Source: Paractinoplanes bogorensis
Lineage (GTDB): Bacteria; Actinomycetota; Actinomycetes; Mycobacteriales; Micromonosporaceae
Assembly (NCBI RefSeq): GCF_018829635.1
Contig: NZ_JAHKKG010000005.1
Location: 558,001 to 622,000 of the forward strand
DNA length: 64,000 nt
Reading direction: 5' to 3'
The notes below the pieces were generated by a model. It saw only the letters and a list, made by a program, of their open reading frames with translations, did no database searches and was not told the origin of the DNA. Both the position numbers and the translations under genes were made by a program. Below, piece by piece: positions 16,862-25,169 of the stretch; the stretch's first letter is position 1, and each line of letters opens with the position of its first letter.

Positions 16862-17926
16862 GTGGATCCGGCCAAGATGGTTCGCTCGCTCACCGACGAG
16901 CAGGTGCTGCGCGCCCTGATGCGGCATCCGCGGCTGACCCGGGCCGAGCTGGCGACCGAGACCGGCATCTCGAAGCCGACGGCGGGCGAGAGCGTGCGCC
17001 GCCTGAGCGAGGCCGGCTTGGTCGTCGACACCGGGGAGCGCACCCCGGGCGGCCGGGGGATGGGCCGGGTCGGCTCCTATTACTCGCTCGCGCCCGATGT
17101 CGGGACGGCGCTGGCGGTCAGCATCGCTCCCGAGGGGGTCGTCGCCGAATACATCAATGCCTACGGCGATTCGATCGCGCGCGCCGAGGCGGGTGTCGGC
17201 CGGCCCGCCCGGCCCGACGATGTCGCCGAGGCGCTGGGCCGGGCGGTGGCGGAGTTCTCCTTTCCGGTGCGGTTCGCCGTGGTGAGCGCGGCCGACCCGG
17301 TCGACCGGCACACCGGGCGTCTGCGCCAGCTGCCCGACGCGCCGTTCCTGCTGGGCGAGATCGATCCGGTGGCTGTGCTGGGCGAGCGGGTCGACGGTCC
17401 GGTGCTGGTCGACAACGACGTGAACTGGGCGGCCGAGGCCGAGCGGAAGGCGGCCCCGCTCGACGACTTCGCCTACGTCTTCCTCGACGAGGGTCTGGGC
17501 TGCGCGATCGTCAGCGACGGCGAGGTGCGGCGCGGTCATCACGGCCTGTCCGGCGAGGTGGCCCACCTGATCACCGAGGGTCCGGGTGGGCGGGCCATGC
17601 CGTTGATCGAGGTGTTCGGTGAGCTGGGCCTACGCCGGCCCGGCACGACCGCGATCGACGTCGAGCGACTCCTCGACACGCGCCCACCCGAGGTGGTCAC
17701 GGCGGTCGGTGGCCTGATCGCCGCGCTGGCCACGCTTATCGACCCCGAGCTGGTGGTCATCGGCGGCCGCTGGGGCACACCGTTGCTCGGCGCGCTGGCC
17801 GACGAGACAGATCAACAGCCTCGTCCCGTACGCTTGCAGGCCGCCGCCGTACAGCAGGAACCGTCTCTGGCCGGGGCCCGCGCCGAAGCCCTCGATCGGC
17901 TCCGGTCCCAGATCATCGGGCCTTAA
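16862..17926 (+). CDS. ROK family transcriptional regulator
   Basis: 354 residues from a leaderless-looking GTG. The N-terminal winged HTH (LTDEQVLRALMRHPRLTRAELATETGISKPTAGESVRRL) is followed by the ROK sugar-kinase-like fold, with VLVDNDVNWAAEAE and the nucleotide-site-like LDEGLGCAIVSDGEVRRGHHGLSGEVAHLI. The classical zinc-binding CxCGxxGC is not present: after the conserved HL the sequence reads ITEGPGGRAMP. It is likely a repressor responding to a sugar ligand. It is divergent from the DUF1479 gene and probably controls it and itself. It overlaps the convergent fliQ end by four bases. Confidence 0.88.
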   Translation: MDPAKMVRSLTDEQVLRALMRHPRLTRAELATETGISKPTAGESVRRLSEAGLVVDTGERTPGGRGMGRVGSYYSLAPDVGTALAVSIAPEGVVAEYINAYGDSIARAEAGVGRPARPDDVAEALGRAVAEFSFPVRFAVVSAADPVDRHTGRLRQLPDAPFLLGEIDPVAVLGERVDGPVLVDNDVNWAAEAERKAAPLDDFAYVFLDEGLGCAIVSDGEVRRGHHGLSGEVAHLITEGPGGRAMPLIEVFGELGLRRPGTTAIDVERLLDTRPPEVVTAVGGLIAALATLIDPELVVIGGRWGTPLLGALADETDQQPRPVRLQAAAVQQEPSLAGARAEALDRLRSQIIGP

Positions 17927-18195
17927 GCGGCGATCAGCTCCGGGATGCGCCCGAACAACTGCGTGGTGTAGTTGACCATCTCGTGCAGCATCCAGTTACC
18001 CGAGAAGAGCAGCGCGGCGCACACGGCGGCCGCCTTCGGGACGAAGGACAGCGTCGCTTCCTGGATCTGGGTGACGGACTGGAACAGCGAGATGGCGAAA
18101 CCAACCGCGAGCGACGTCAGCAGCACCGGGGCACACATCTTGGCCGCGATGGTCATGGCCTGCAGGCCCAGCTCGACAATCATCGTGTCGGTCAT
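17923..18195 (-). CDS. fliQ: Flagellar biosynthesis protein FliQ, isolated
   Basis: 90 residues, full family length. MIVELGLQAMTIAAKMCAPVLLTSLAVGFAISLFQSVTQIQEATLSFVPK is the FliQ hallmark, including the QSVTQIQEATLSFVPK loop between its two membrane helices; the second helix is AAAVCAALLFSGNWML. FliQ is part of the export gate (FliPQR) of the flagellar type III apparatus. No fliP, fliR, flhB or other flagellar gene is within the window, so it is separated from any cluster. A product for zoospore flagella fits an Actinoplanes-like host (inference). Confidence 0.93.
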   Translation of the reverse strand: MTDTMIVELGLQAMTIAAKMCAPVLLTSLAVGFAISLFQSVTQIQEATLSFVPKAAAVCAALLFSGNWMLHEMVNYTTQLFGRIPELIAA

Positions 18196-18276
18196 ACCCC
18201 TCTGTTCGGGCCGGGGGCGCGCCGAAGAAGTGCAGACCGGTTGCAGTTCGGTGAGAGCGGCCGGAAATCCTCAGGT

Positions 18277-18867
18277 TCAAACCACCGAAAACTTCTCGGG
18301 AAGGGACGTACGCCCCGTCAACGCCCGCAGCAGCACCGGCCCCTCGCCGAGGGCGACCGCGATCCGGGCCGCCAGTAGCGTCGCCTCGGACACCGCGGCC
18401 GGATCGAACTCGACCGGCACACCGGCCGCGACAGCCACATCCGTCCCGTGCACCACCAGCTCGAACGTGCGGGTGGGGAGCCAGTCGCGCACCCGCATGC
18501 CGCCGACCGGGGTGGCCACCACGTCGTCGTCGCCGGCCGCGGCCAGGGCCTGGGTCGCGCGCCCGGCCAGTTCGCCGGCGATCGGAAGCGCGTCGGCGTC
18601 GGACACGGCGAGCGCGGCTGCCAGGACGTCGGCGGGCACATCGCGGACGAAGGCGAAGTAGCCCTCGGCGGCGGCGACGTTGATGCCGTCGGCCCGGGCG
18701 CCGAGCACGGCCGGCACCTGGGTCAATGCCGAGCTGATGGTGTGTCCGATCAGTGAGCGCAGCGTCCAGTCGCCCAGGCCGGGCCCGTCCAGGCGGTCGG
18801 CGGGCACCCGGCCGGCCAGATCGACGAACGTGACGGCGGCCGAGCGGAACGTGCGGCGATAGTCCAC
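18277..18867 (-). CDS. Maleylpyruvate isomerase/DinB-type mycothiol-dependent protein
   Basis: 196 residues from a leaderless GTG (TAGATT six bases upstream). RLDGPGLGDWTLRSLIGHTIS is the MDMPI N-terminal motif with the metal-ligand His, and RTFELVVHGTDVA is the second His motif. Members of this group are metal-dependent four-helix proteins acting with mycothiol; exact reaction unknown. Thirteen bases separate it from the end of the upstream proline-rich membrane gene on the same strand, but it has its own promoter signal. Confidence 0.85.
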   Translation of the reverse strand: MDYRRTFRSAAVTFVDLAGRVPADRLDGPGLGDWTLRSLIGHTISSALTQVPAVLGARADGINVAAAEGYFAFVRDVPADVLAAALAVSDADALPIAGELAGRATQALAAAGDDDVVATPVGGMRVRDWLPTRTFELVVHGTDVAVAAGVPVEFDPAAVSEATLLAARIAVALGEGPVLLRALTGRTSLPEKFSVV

Positions 18868-18880
18868 GCCGCCAATCTAG

Positions 18881-19519
18881 TCAGGACTCCCCGTCGGCGC
18901 GGTGCCGCCCGCCGGTGTAGTCGTGCTGGGCGATGTCGTCCGCCTCGTGCCGTCCGTGATAGCCGGGTTCGGCGTGCGTGCCGGGTTCGGCGTGCGTGGC
19001 GGTCTGCGGCAACCCGGACGGTCGCGGCGGCCGGGGCGCGGCTTCGACCGGGTTCACGCCCAGCCCGGACGGCGGCGGCGTGGCCGGCAGCCCGGACGGC
19101 ATGCCCCCGCCCACCTCGGGTTCCTTCTTGCGTGACACGGCCGGTGCCGAGGGATCGAGCGGCGAGGGCGGCGTCGGATAGGGCACCCGTTCCGTCGGAG
19201 CGGGAACGGGCCTTCCCCCGTACGGGAGGGAACTGTGCTCTTCCTCGAGTCGCTTGACCTTGGCCCGGGCCCGCCGTCGCGCCACCATCGCGACCACCAG
19301 CCCGGCCGCCGGCGTCGCCATCACGAACCACGACATGAACGGCGATGACGGCGCGGCGATCATCAGATAGCCCGCGTAGCCGAGGAAGGCCAGGCCGACC
19401 AGCACGTCGAGGACACGCAGGATCAGGCCCTGGCCGAGCCCCAGCACGGCGAGGATGAGGAACAGCAGGCCGCCTGCCGCGAGGGACCCGGCGTACGCGA
19501 GAAACTCGGCGTCCGACAT
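18881..19519 (-). CDS. Membrane protein with proline-rich cytoplasmic tail
   Basis: 212 residues. Three hydrophobic segments lie in the first ~80 residues (GSLAAGGLLFLILAVLGLGQGLI, VLVGLAFLGYAGYLMIAA, WFVMATPAAGLVVAMVA). A basic stretch (RRRARAKVKRLEEEH) is followed by ~115 residues of Pro/Gly/Ser-rich disordered sequence with a small repeat (THAEPG twice). Similar membrane proteins with disordered tails are common in actinobacteria. No function can be assigned. Confidence 0.75.
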   Translation of the reverse strand: MSDAEFLAYAGSLAAGGLLFLILAVLGLGQGLILRVLDVLVGLAFLGYAGYLMIAAPSSPFMSWFVMATPAAGLVVAMVARRRARAKVKRLEEEHSSLPYGGRPVPAPTERVPYPTPPSPLDPSAPAVSRKKEPEVGGGMPSGLPATPPPSGLGVNPVEAAPRPPRPSGLPQTATHAEPGTHAEPGYHGRHEADDIAQHDYTGGRHRADGES

Positions 19520-19545
19520 CAGGTCATTGTGACCATTTCACGCGG

Positions 19546-20031
19546 TTATCGGTGCCATTTCTGGTTGAGCCATCCGTTGCAGTCCCAAACCTGCACCTGT
19601 GTCCCGTTCCGGGTGCCGCCCGCGATGTTCTGGTCGAGGCAGCGGCCGTCGTGCCGGTTGGTGATGCTGCCGTCCGGGCGGACGTCCCACTTCTGGTTGT
19701 CCCAGCCGTTGCAGACCCACACCTGCACCTTGGTGCCGTTGCGGACGCCGCCCGCGATGTCCTCGTCGAGGCACCGGCCGTCCCACGAACTGCGGATCGA
19801 GCCGTCGGGGTAGTGCGTCCACTTCTGGTTGCGGTTGCCGTCGATGCACTGCCAGGTCTGCACCTTGGTGCCGTCGTGGGTCGGGGTGGAGATGTCGGCG
19901 TCCAGACAGCGGCCGTCGTGGCTGCTGATGAACAGTCCGGTCGTGGCGGCCGAGGCGGGCCCGGCCGGGACGACGAGCGCGGCCAGCGCGATCAGCGCCG
20001 CCACGGAGAATTTGCTTGCTACCGCTCGCAT
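19546..20031 (-). CDS. Secreted ricin-type beta-trefoil lectin
   Basis: 161 residues. A signal peptide (residues 1-28, ending PAGPASA|ATT) precedes three ~43-residue repeats. Each opens with DGRCLD, has DGTKVQ.W or NGTQVQVW in the middle, and ends NQKW: the QxW motif of ricin B/CBM13 domains. The three Cys pairs fit the usual disulfides. It consists of a lectin module only, so it is probably a secreted carbohydrate-binding protein (xylan, galactose or glycan). No partner catalytic gene is adjacent. Confidence 0.93.
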   Translation of the reverse strand: MRAVASKFSVAALIALAALVVPAGPASAATTGLFISSHDGRCLDADISTPTHDGTKVQTWQCIDGNRNQKWTHYPDGSIRSSWDGRCLDEDIAGGVRNGTKVQVWVCNGWDNQKWDVRPDGSITNRHDGRCLDQNIAGGTRNGTQVQVWDCNGWLNQKWHR

Positions 20032-20118
20032 CGGAGCCTTCTCTCTTCACGAGATGCGGCGGGGGGCCAAGTGGATCGTAGGCGCGTTTACCGCCGCCCG
20101 AGCGGGGAACGCGAAGCC

Positions 20119-20144
20119 GCCGAGCCTGACTAGGCTCGGCGGTG
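20119..20144 (+). promoter_or_regulatory. Hairpin overlapping the -10 box of a leaderless start
   Basis: GCCGAGCC (20119-20126) and GGCTCGGC (20133-20140) are a perfect 8-bp inverted repeat with the six-base centre TGACTA. TAGGCT (20131-20136) is placed seven bases before GTG 20144, so the right arm covers the -10 element. A repressor bound there would block the promoter of the SfnB-like gene. Confidence 0.55.
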
Positions 20145-21316
20145 TGCCCACCCTGACGACGCATGCTGATGCCGTAGCCGCCGCCACCGATCTGGCCGCC
20201 GCCCTCGCTCCCGGCGCCGCCGAACGTGACCGCAACGGTGCCGAGGTCGTGCCCACCGAGGCGCTGGCCCGTCTCGACTCCTCGGGCCTGCTCGGCGTCA
20301 CGATCCCGGTCGAGGACGGTGGGCCCGGACTCGGCCCGTCCACCCTGGCCGAGGTGACCCGCCTGATCGCGGCGGCCGACCCGGCCATCGCCCAGGTGCC
20401 GCAGGCCCACTACCTGCTGGTCGACATCCTGGCCGTGCACGGTCCGGAGATCCGCAAGCACCTGTACGCGGATGTGCTGGCCGGACGCCGGATCGGCAAC
20501 GCGCTGGCGGAGCGGGGCGGCAAGCACGCTCAAGACCTGAGGACGAGGATCGCCGGCGGCCGCCTGAACGGCGTCAAGTACTACACGACCGGTGCCCTGA
20601 CCAGCGCCTGGATCGCGGTGAGCGCGATCGGCGAAGACGGCCGCCTGGTGCTGGCCTTCGTGCCCCGCGACGCGGCCGGGGTCGCCGTCGACACCGACTG
20701 GGACGTCATCGGGCAGCGGGCCACGATCAGCGGCACCGCGACCTTCACCGACGTGCCGGTCGAGTTCGCGCTCGACTACACCCGGGCCTACGAGGTGCCG
20801 CAGCAGCTCGGCGCCCGGGCCCAGCTCGTGCACGCCGCCATCGAGGTCGGCATCGCCGGGGGAGCCCTCGCCGACGCCCGGGCCTATCTGCGCGACAAGG
20901 CGCGGCCGTCGACCGAGGCCGTCCGGGCCTCTTTTTCGAGGGCGGTCGAGGACCCGCACGTCATGTACCGCTACGGCCGGCTCGCCACCCGCGTGCGCGC
21001 CGCCGAGGCCCTCCTCAAAGACGCCGCCCGTACGCTCGACGCGATCGGTCTCGTGCCGCCGTCAGCGTCGTCGGCGGCGGAAGGCTCGCTCGCCGTGGCG
21101 GCGGCCAAGGCGTTCGGCAGCGAGGTGGCCGTCGAGGCCGGGTCGGAGCTGTTCGCGTTGTGCGGCACCAGTTCCGCCGCGTCCAAGTACGACCTCGACC
21201 GGCACTGGCGCAACGCCCGCACACACAGCGTCCACGACCCGGTCGACTGGAAGTACCACCACCTGGCGGCGTGGGAGCTCAGCGACCTCCAGCCGCCGAA
21301 CCACGGGCAGCTATAG
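20144..21316 (+). CDS. SfnB-like acyl-CoA dehydrogenase-family flavoprotein
   Basis: 390 residues from GTG 20144. The long frame upstream is antisense to the lectin gene and is excluded. SGLLGVTIPVEDGGPGLGPSTLAEVTRLIAAADPAIAQVPQAHY is the acyl-CoA dehydrogenase N-domain. The C-terminal DLDRHWRNARTHSVHDPVDWKYHHLAAW resembles the SfnB/DszC/monooxygenase branch, which uses reduced flavin and O2 on organosulfur or similar compounds, rather than beta-oxidation enzymes. The substrate is unknown. It overlaps the convergent isocitrate-lyase-like gene by 38 bp. Confidence 0.87.
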   Translation: MPTLTTHADAVAAATDLAAALAPGAAERDRNGAEVVPTEALARLDSSGLLGVTIPVEDGGPGLGPSTLAEVTRLIAAADPAIAQVPQAHYLLVDILAVHGPEIRKHLYADVLAGRRIGNALAERGGKHAQDLRTRIAGGRLNGVKYYTTGALTSAWIAVSAIGEDGRLVLAFVPRDAAGVAVDTDWDVIGQRATISGTATFTDVPVEFALDYTRAYEVPQQLGARAQLVHAAIEVGIAGGALADARAYLRDKARPSTEAVRASFSRAVEDPHVMYRYGRLATRVRAAEALLKDAARTLDAIGLVPPSASSAAEGSLAVAAAKAFGSEVAVEAGSELFALCGTSSAASKYDLDRHWRNARTHSVHDPVDWKYHHLAAWELSDLQPPNHGQL

Positions 21317-22082
21317 CGGCGATCTCGTCGCCGGCCAGCGAGGCCGCGCGGAACGTGGTGGTGCCGGTGTCGAGCAGTTCGCGGGCGGCGTTCCGCAAGG
21401 CGCCGTACGCGGCCCAGGCCAGCGAGCCGCCGGTCGAGACCCGGCGTACGCCCAGCTCGGCGAGTTCGGCCGTCTCCGGGGTGCCGGCCAGGGCCAGGAC
21501 GTTGATCGGCGCCGGCACCCCGGCCACGACCCGCGTGATGTCCTGGGGCGTGATCAGGCCGGGCGCGTACGCGACGTCGGCGCCCGCCGCGCGGTAGGCC
21601 CGCAGTCGGGCGATGGTGTCGTCCAGGTCGTCGTGTCCGTAGAGCAGGTTCTCGGCCCGCGCGGTCAGGACCACGCCGTAGCGCGCGCAGGCTTCCTTGG
21701 CGACGGCCACCCGCGCCGCGCCAGTTTCGAGCGTCTCGACCTGGCCGGTCGCCGGGTCGTAGTCCTCGATCGAGATGCCCGACGCGCCCGCGGCCGCCAG
21801 CGCCTCGACTGTCTCGGCGATGTCGTCGTAGCAGCGCTCGGCGTCGACGTTGAGCGGCACGGCGATCACGGTCGTCAGCGCCCGTACGTGCGCGGCCAGC
21901 TCGTCCAGCGTGACCTGCTGGTCGGCCTTGCCCAGGGCGGCGGCCAGCCCGGACGAGGTCGTGGCCAGCGCCGGGAAGCCCAGCTCTTCGAGGATCCGGG
22001 CCGAGCCGGCGTCCCAGGGGTTCGGCATCAGGAACATCCCGGCGTCGTGCAGCGACCGGAAGCGTGCGCGCATCTCGTCCAT
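21279..22082 (-). CDS. Isocitrate lyase/PEP mutase superfamily protein
   Basis: 267 residues from ATG 22082, with TAAGCT seven bases upstream (leaderless-looking). FRSLHDAGMFLMPNPWDAGSARILEELGFPALATTSSG, SGISIEDYDPATG and LTARAENLLYG mark the ICL/PEPM barrel (oxaloacetate decarboxylase / carboxyvinyl-phosphonate mutase type). A C-C bond lyase or mutase on a 2-oxo or 2-methyl acid is expected; many homologues are uncharacterised. The 32-codon upstream extension has no support. Confidence 0.88.
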   Translation of the reverse strand: MDEMRARFRSLHDAGMFLMPNPWDAGSARILEELGFPALATTSSGLAAALGKADQQVTLDELAAHVRALTTVIAVPLNVDAERCYDDIAETVEALAAAGASGISIEDYDPATGQVETLETGAARVAVAKEACARYGVVLTARAENLLYGHDDLDDTIARLRAYRAAGADVAYAPGLITPQDITRVVAGVPAPINVLALAGTPETAELAELGVRRVSTGGSLAWAAYGALRNAARELLDTGTTTFRAASLAGDEIAAIAARGSAAGGR

Positions 22083-22233
22083 GTTTCCGAGCTTAAAGGC
22101 TGTTTTTCGAGCAGCCGCCGCCTCCCCCGCCCACCCTGGGACAGCGGACGGCGGCACCTTACGCCACCCGTCTGACAACTCCGGTCGTTGTCCACAGCTC
22201 GCGAACCCGTAACCGATGAGTTACGCTTTCGCG

Positions 22234-22584
22234 GTGGACGATGTGACGGCGGCGATCGCCGATCCCGTACGGCGGCAGATCCTCGAACTGCTCCGCGCCG
22301 GTGAGCTGCCCGCGCGCCGCATCGCCGAACGCTTCCCGATCAGCCGCCCCGCCGTCAGCCGTCATCTGCGGGTGCTCCGGGAATGTGGGCTCGTCCACGA
22401 CACCCTCACCGGGCGGGAGCGCGTCTACCGGGTCGATCCGGCTCCGCTGGCCGAGGTCGGCGACTGGATCGCCGGCTTCGCGCGGCCGGCCGGCTTCTGG
22501 GGGCCGCGACTGGACGCGCTCGAGACCGAAGTTCACCGCACGCGGCGCGATCGGCGTGCCCAACGACTGGAGGACACCGCATGA
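22234..22584 (+). CDS. ArsR-type HTH regulator
   Basis: 116 residues from GTG 22234 (TACGCT six bases before, leaderless); an ATG at 22216 would place the start before that -10 box. AAIADPVRRQILELLRAGELPARRIAERFPISRPAVSRHLRVLRECGLV is a canonical winged HTH, and VYRVDPAPLAEVGDWI is typical of regulators paired with AHSA1/SRPBCC genes. No metal-binding cysteine cluster is seen. The stop overlaps the next start (ATGA), so it is co-translated with its SRPBCC partner, a common actinobacterial pair. Confidence 0.92.
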   Translation: MDDVTAAIADPVRRQILELLRAGELPARRIAERFPISRPAVSRHLRVLRECGLVHDTLTGRERVYRVDPAPLAEVGDWIAGFARPAGFWGPRLDALETEVHRTRRDRRAQRLEDTA

Positions 22585-23072
22585 CCAATCCACCGACCGG
22601 CCGCCTCGTGCCGACGACGACCGGCACCGACCTGGTGATCAGCCGCTCGTTCAAGGCCGGCATCGACGACGTCTGGGCCAGCGTCACCGAGCCCGAGCGC
22701 ACCGCCCGGTGGTACGGCCGGTGGACCGGCGAGGGCGGCCCGGGGCAGATCATCAAGGTGCAGATGGCGTTCGAGGAGGGCGCCCCCTGGATGGAGATGC
22801 GCGTCGACGTCTGCGAGCCCCCGCGGCGGCTCGCCGTGACCAGCGTCGGCGAGGACGGCTGGCAGCTCGAACTCGTGCTGACCGAGGCGGGCGGACGCAC
22901 CGAGCTGTCGCTGGTCCATCACCTGCCCGGCACCGAGGGTGTCGGCGAGATCGGGCCGGGCTGGGAGTACTACCTCGACATGCTGGTCGCGGCCCGGGAG
23001 GGCACCCCGCAGCCGATCTTCGACCATTACTACCCGTCGATGAAGGCATACTTCGAGGAGTTGCGCCCCTGA
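22581..23072 (+). CDS. SRPBCC / AHSA1-domain protein
   Basis: 163 residues from ATG 22581 with GGAGG seven bases upstream. LVISRSFKAGIDDVWASVTEPERTARWYGRW is the AHSA1 opening, and GWEYYLDMLVAAREGTPQPIFDHYYPSMKAYFEEL its C-terminal helix. It binds hydrophobic ligands in related proteins; no catalysis is predicted. It is coupled to the ArsR regulator, which probably represses the pair. Confidence 0.9.
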   Translation: MTNPPTGRLVPTTTGTDLVISRSFKAGIDDVWASVTEPERTARWYGRWTGEGGPGQIIKVQMAFEEGAPWMEMRVDVCEPPRRLAVTSVGEDGWQLELVLTEAGGRTELSLVHHLPGTEGVGEIGPGWEYYLDMLVAAREGTPQPIFDHYYPSMKAYFEELRP

Positions 23073-23135
23073 GCGGGACACCGTCTCCGTCGATGCGTTA
23101 CCGTGCAGCCTCGAAACAGGGGAGGGCGGCTGGCG

Positions 23136-23858
23136 ATGGTCGATCTGGAAGCCGGGCAGACGGTACGCGGGCATCGCGTCGACGCGGTCGCGGCGGCGGC
23201 CATCGTGCTCACCGTCGACGCCGTGTTGTTCCTCGTGGTCGCCGTCATCGGGGTGCCGTTCCTGATGTTCGTCTTCGGCGACGAGGAAGGCACGTGGGCC
23301 AGGCTCTGGCCGTACGCGGCGGCGTGGCTGGTCGCCGTGGTCCTGGCGGCCGTCTGCACGGCCACAGTGCTGCGGCTCTCCGGTTTCGGCTCGTACTCGG
23401 TGCGCCGGGCCGGCACGGCCGCCGCCCTGGGCACCGCGGTCGCCGCCGCCGTGCTGGCCGCGGCGTCGATCCGCTCGACGCCGAGCCTGGTGCTGATCGC
23501 CCTGCCGTTCGCCGTGGCCAACCTGGCCGCCGCGCTGGTGCTGGCCGGTCCCGAGCGGGCGAGCGCGGTGGCCGAGCGGTTCACGATCTTCCGCCCGGCA
23601 CTCGAAGAGACCCCGGTCCCGCCGGATGAGCCGGAGCCCGCGCCGGTGGACGAATCCGTCTACGAGCGCCCGGCCGAGCCCGACGAGCCGGTCCGCACCC
23701 ACGACACGATCGACCTGCTGGCCCACGGCGCCCGTCCGCGCCCGTCGGTGTCGCCCCGGCGTTCGCGCGGCCCGGCCGCCCTGCGCACCCACGCGGGCAT
23801 CCAGCTGCCCCGCCGCGCCCGCCGCCCCCGCGCCGGTCAGTCCACCCGGAAGAGCTGA
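23136..23858 (+). CDS. Four-helix membrane protein with disordered tail
   Basis: 240 residues from ATG 23136 (MVDLEAGQTV; GGAGGG about ten bases upstream; a GTG at 23103 is an alternative). Four membrane segments run from about residue 19 to 150, followed by ~90 residues rich in Pro, Glu and Arg (PPDEPEPAPVDESVYERPAEPDEP) ending in a strongly basic stretch. The family is not recognised. It overlaps the convergent DinB gene by 22 bp. Confidence 0.75.
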   Translation: MVDLEAGQTVRGHRVDAVAAAAIVLTVDAVLFLVVAVIGVPFLMFVFGDEEGTWARLWPYAAAWLVAVVLAAVCTATVLRLSGFGSYSVRRAGTAAALGTAVAAAVLAAASIRSTPSLVLIALPFAVANLAAALVLAGPERASAVAERFTIFRPALEETPVPPDEPEPAPVDESVYERPAEPDEPVRTHDTIDLLAHGARPRPSVSPRRSRGPAALRTHAGIQLPRRARRPRAGQSTRKS

Positions 23859-24424
23859 GCCGTCTTCTCGACCCGGTCGCGATAGCCGGCCCACCAGCCG
23901 GCATCGACGTCGGGCATGTTGTCGTTGGTCCGGCTCAGTCCGGCCGCGCCGTCGATGAGTTCGCGCACGATGTCGGCGTGCCCGGCGTGCCGGTAGAGCT
24001 CGGCCGTCATGTGTACGAGGATCTGGTGCAGGGTCACCTCGTCGCGACCGGCCTGCCACCACGGCACCCGGCCCGGCCCGTCGAGGGGGAGTGCCTCGAT
24101 GGTCGCGTCGGCGTGCGCCCAGATCCGGCGGCCGAGCGCGACGATGTCGTCCCGGCTCTCGGACTCGGCCGCCCACATGTCGGCATTCGGGTCGGCGTCG
24201 TCGTCCAGCCAGGGCAACGGGTCGGGGAACGGCCGGCCGAACGTCACGCCGAAGTAGACCGCCTCCATGAGGGCGCAGTGCTTGAACAGGCCGAGCAGGT
24301 TGGTGCCGGTGGGCACGAGTGGCCGGCGGACGTCGTAATCGGACAGTCCGTCGAGCTTCCAGAGCATGGCTTCGCGGCCGGTGCGGAGATATCGGTGCAG
24401 CACGGCCTTGAACGCGTCAGTCAT
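23837..24424 (-). CDS. DinB family protein (DUF664 type)
   Basis: 195 residues. LRTGREAMLWKLDGLSDYDVRRPLVPTGTNLLGLFKHCALMEAVYFG and VTLHQILVHMTAELYRHAGHADIVRELIDG are the DinB four-helix bundle, with His residues (KHCA, HMT, RHAGH) placed as metal ligands. The function may be thiol-transferase-like or damage-inducible; unknown. It lies 36 bp downstream of a GNAT gene on the same strand. Confidence 0.9.
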   Translation of the reverse strand: MTDAFKAVLHRYLRTGREAMLWKLDGLSDYDVRRPLVPTGTNLLGLFKHCALMEAVYFGVTFGRPFPDPLPWLDDDADPNADMWAAESESRDDIVALGRRIWAHADATIEALPLDGPGRVPWWQAGRDEVTLHQILVHMTAELYRHAGHADIVRELIDGAAGLSRTNDNMPDVDAGWWAGYRDRVEKTAQLFRVD

Positions 24425-24460
24425 GCGCCGAATAGTGCCATCCGGCCACGTGTCGAGTAG

Positions 24461-25117
24461 TCAGAGGCGGCGGTAGGAGGCGAACACGACCTCGTGGTTC
24501 ACCTGGAAGCCGAGCCGCTCGTAGAGCCGGATCGCCGCCGCATTTTCCGCCGCCACGTGCAGGAAGGGCAGGTCGCCGCGTTCCAGGATGCCGGCCGCGA
24601 CCGCCATCGTCAGGCGGGCGGCGAGGCCCTGACCGCGGAAGGCCGGGTCGGTGCAGACCGCGGACACCTCGGTCCACCCCGGCAGCCGGAACCGCTCGCC
24701 CGCCATCGCCACCAGCCGGCCCTCGTGCCGCAGGCCGAGGTAGTTGCCCAGCTCGATCGTGCGCTTGCCGAACGGGCCGGGCTGGGCCCGCTCGACCAGG
24801 TCGAGCATCTCGGGCACGTCGGTCTCGGTCAGCCGGACCGTCTCGGGGTCGTGGACCCCGGTCATGGTGTGGCCGGCCATCTGCACGCCGGCGATCACCA
24901 TCACCGGCTTCCAGCCCTTGGGCGGATGGATCGCCGGGGCGGTGAGCAGCGCCCGGTCGGTCAGGCCGGCCAGGTCGTCCCAGGCGTGGCGGTCACCGGG
25001 ATCGGCGACCGCGCACCAGGGTCCGACATCGGAGAGGAAACGGGCGGCGTCACCGGACGCCTCGGCGAAGCAGGCCTGCGGCCCCGACAGGGCGGCCCAC
25101 ACGGGATTCTCCAGCAC
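24461..25117 (-). CDS. GNAT N-acetyltransferase (FR47-like)
   Basis: 218 residues from GTG 25117. The N-terminal half is variable. The C-terminal half holds VSAVCTDPAFRGQGLAARLTMAVAAG, with the RGQGLA acetyl-CoA loop, and NAAAIRLYERLGFQVNHEVVFASYR, the FR47-type end. Substrate unknown. It follows the GGDEF/EAL gene by 52 bp and precedes the DinB gene, so the three may share a transcript. Confidence 0.88.
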   Translation of the reverse strand: MLENPVWAALSGPQACFAEASGDAARFLSDVGPWCAVADPGDRHAWDDLAGLTDRALLTAPAIHPPKGWKPVMVIAGVQMAGHTMTGVHDPETVRLTETDVPEMLDLVERAQPGPFGKRTIELGNYLGLRHEGRLVAMAGERFRLPGWTEVSAVCTDPAFRGQGLAARLTMAVAAGILERGDLPFLHVAAENAAAIRLYERLGFQVNHEVVFASYRRL

Positions 25118-25169
25118 CCCTTCGACCCTGCCGTGCCGCGCCCATGACCGCTAGTGATTAAGCGGAAAT

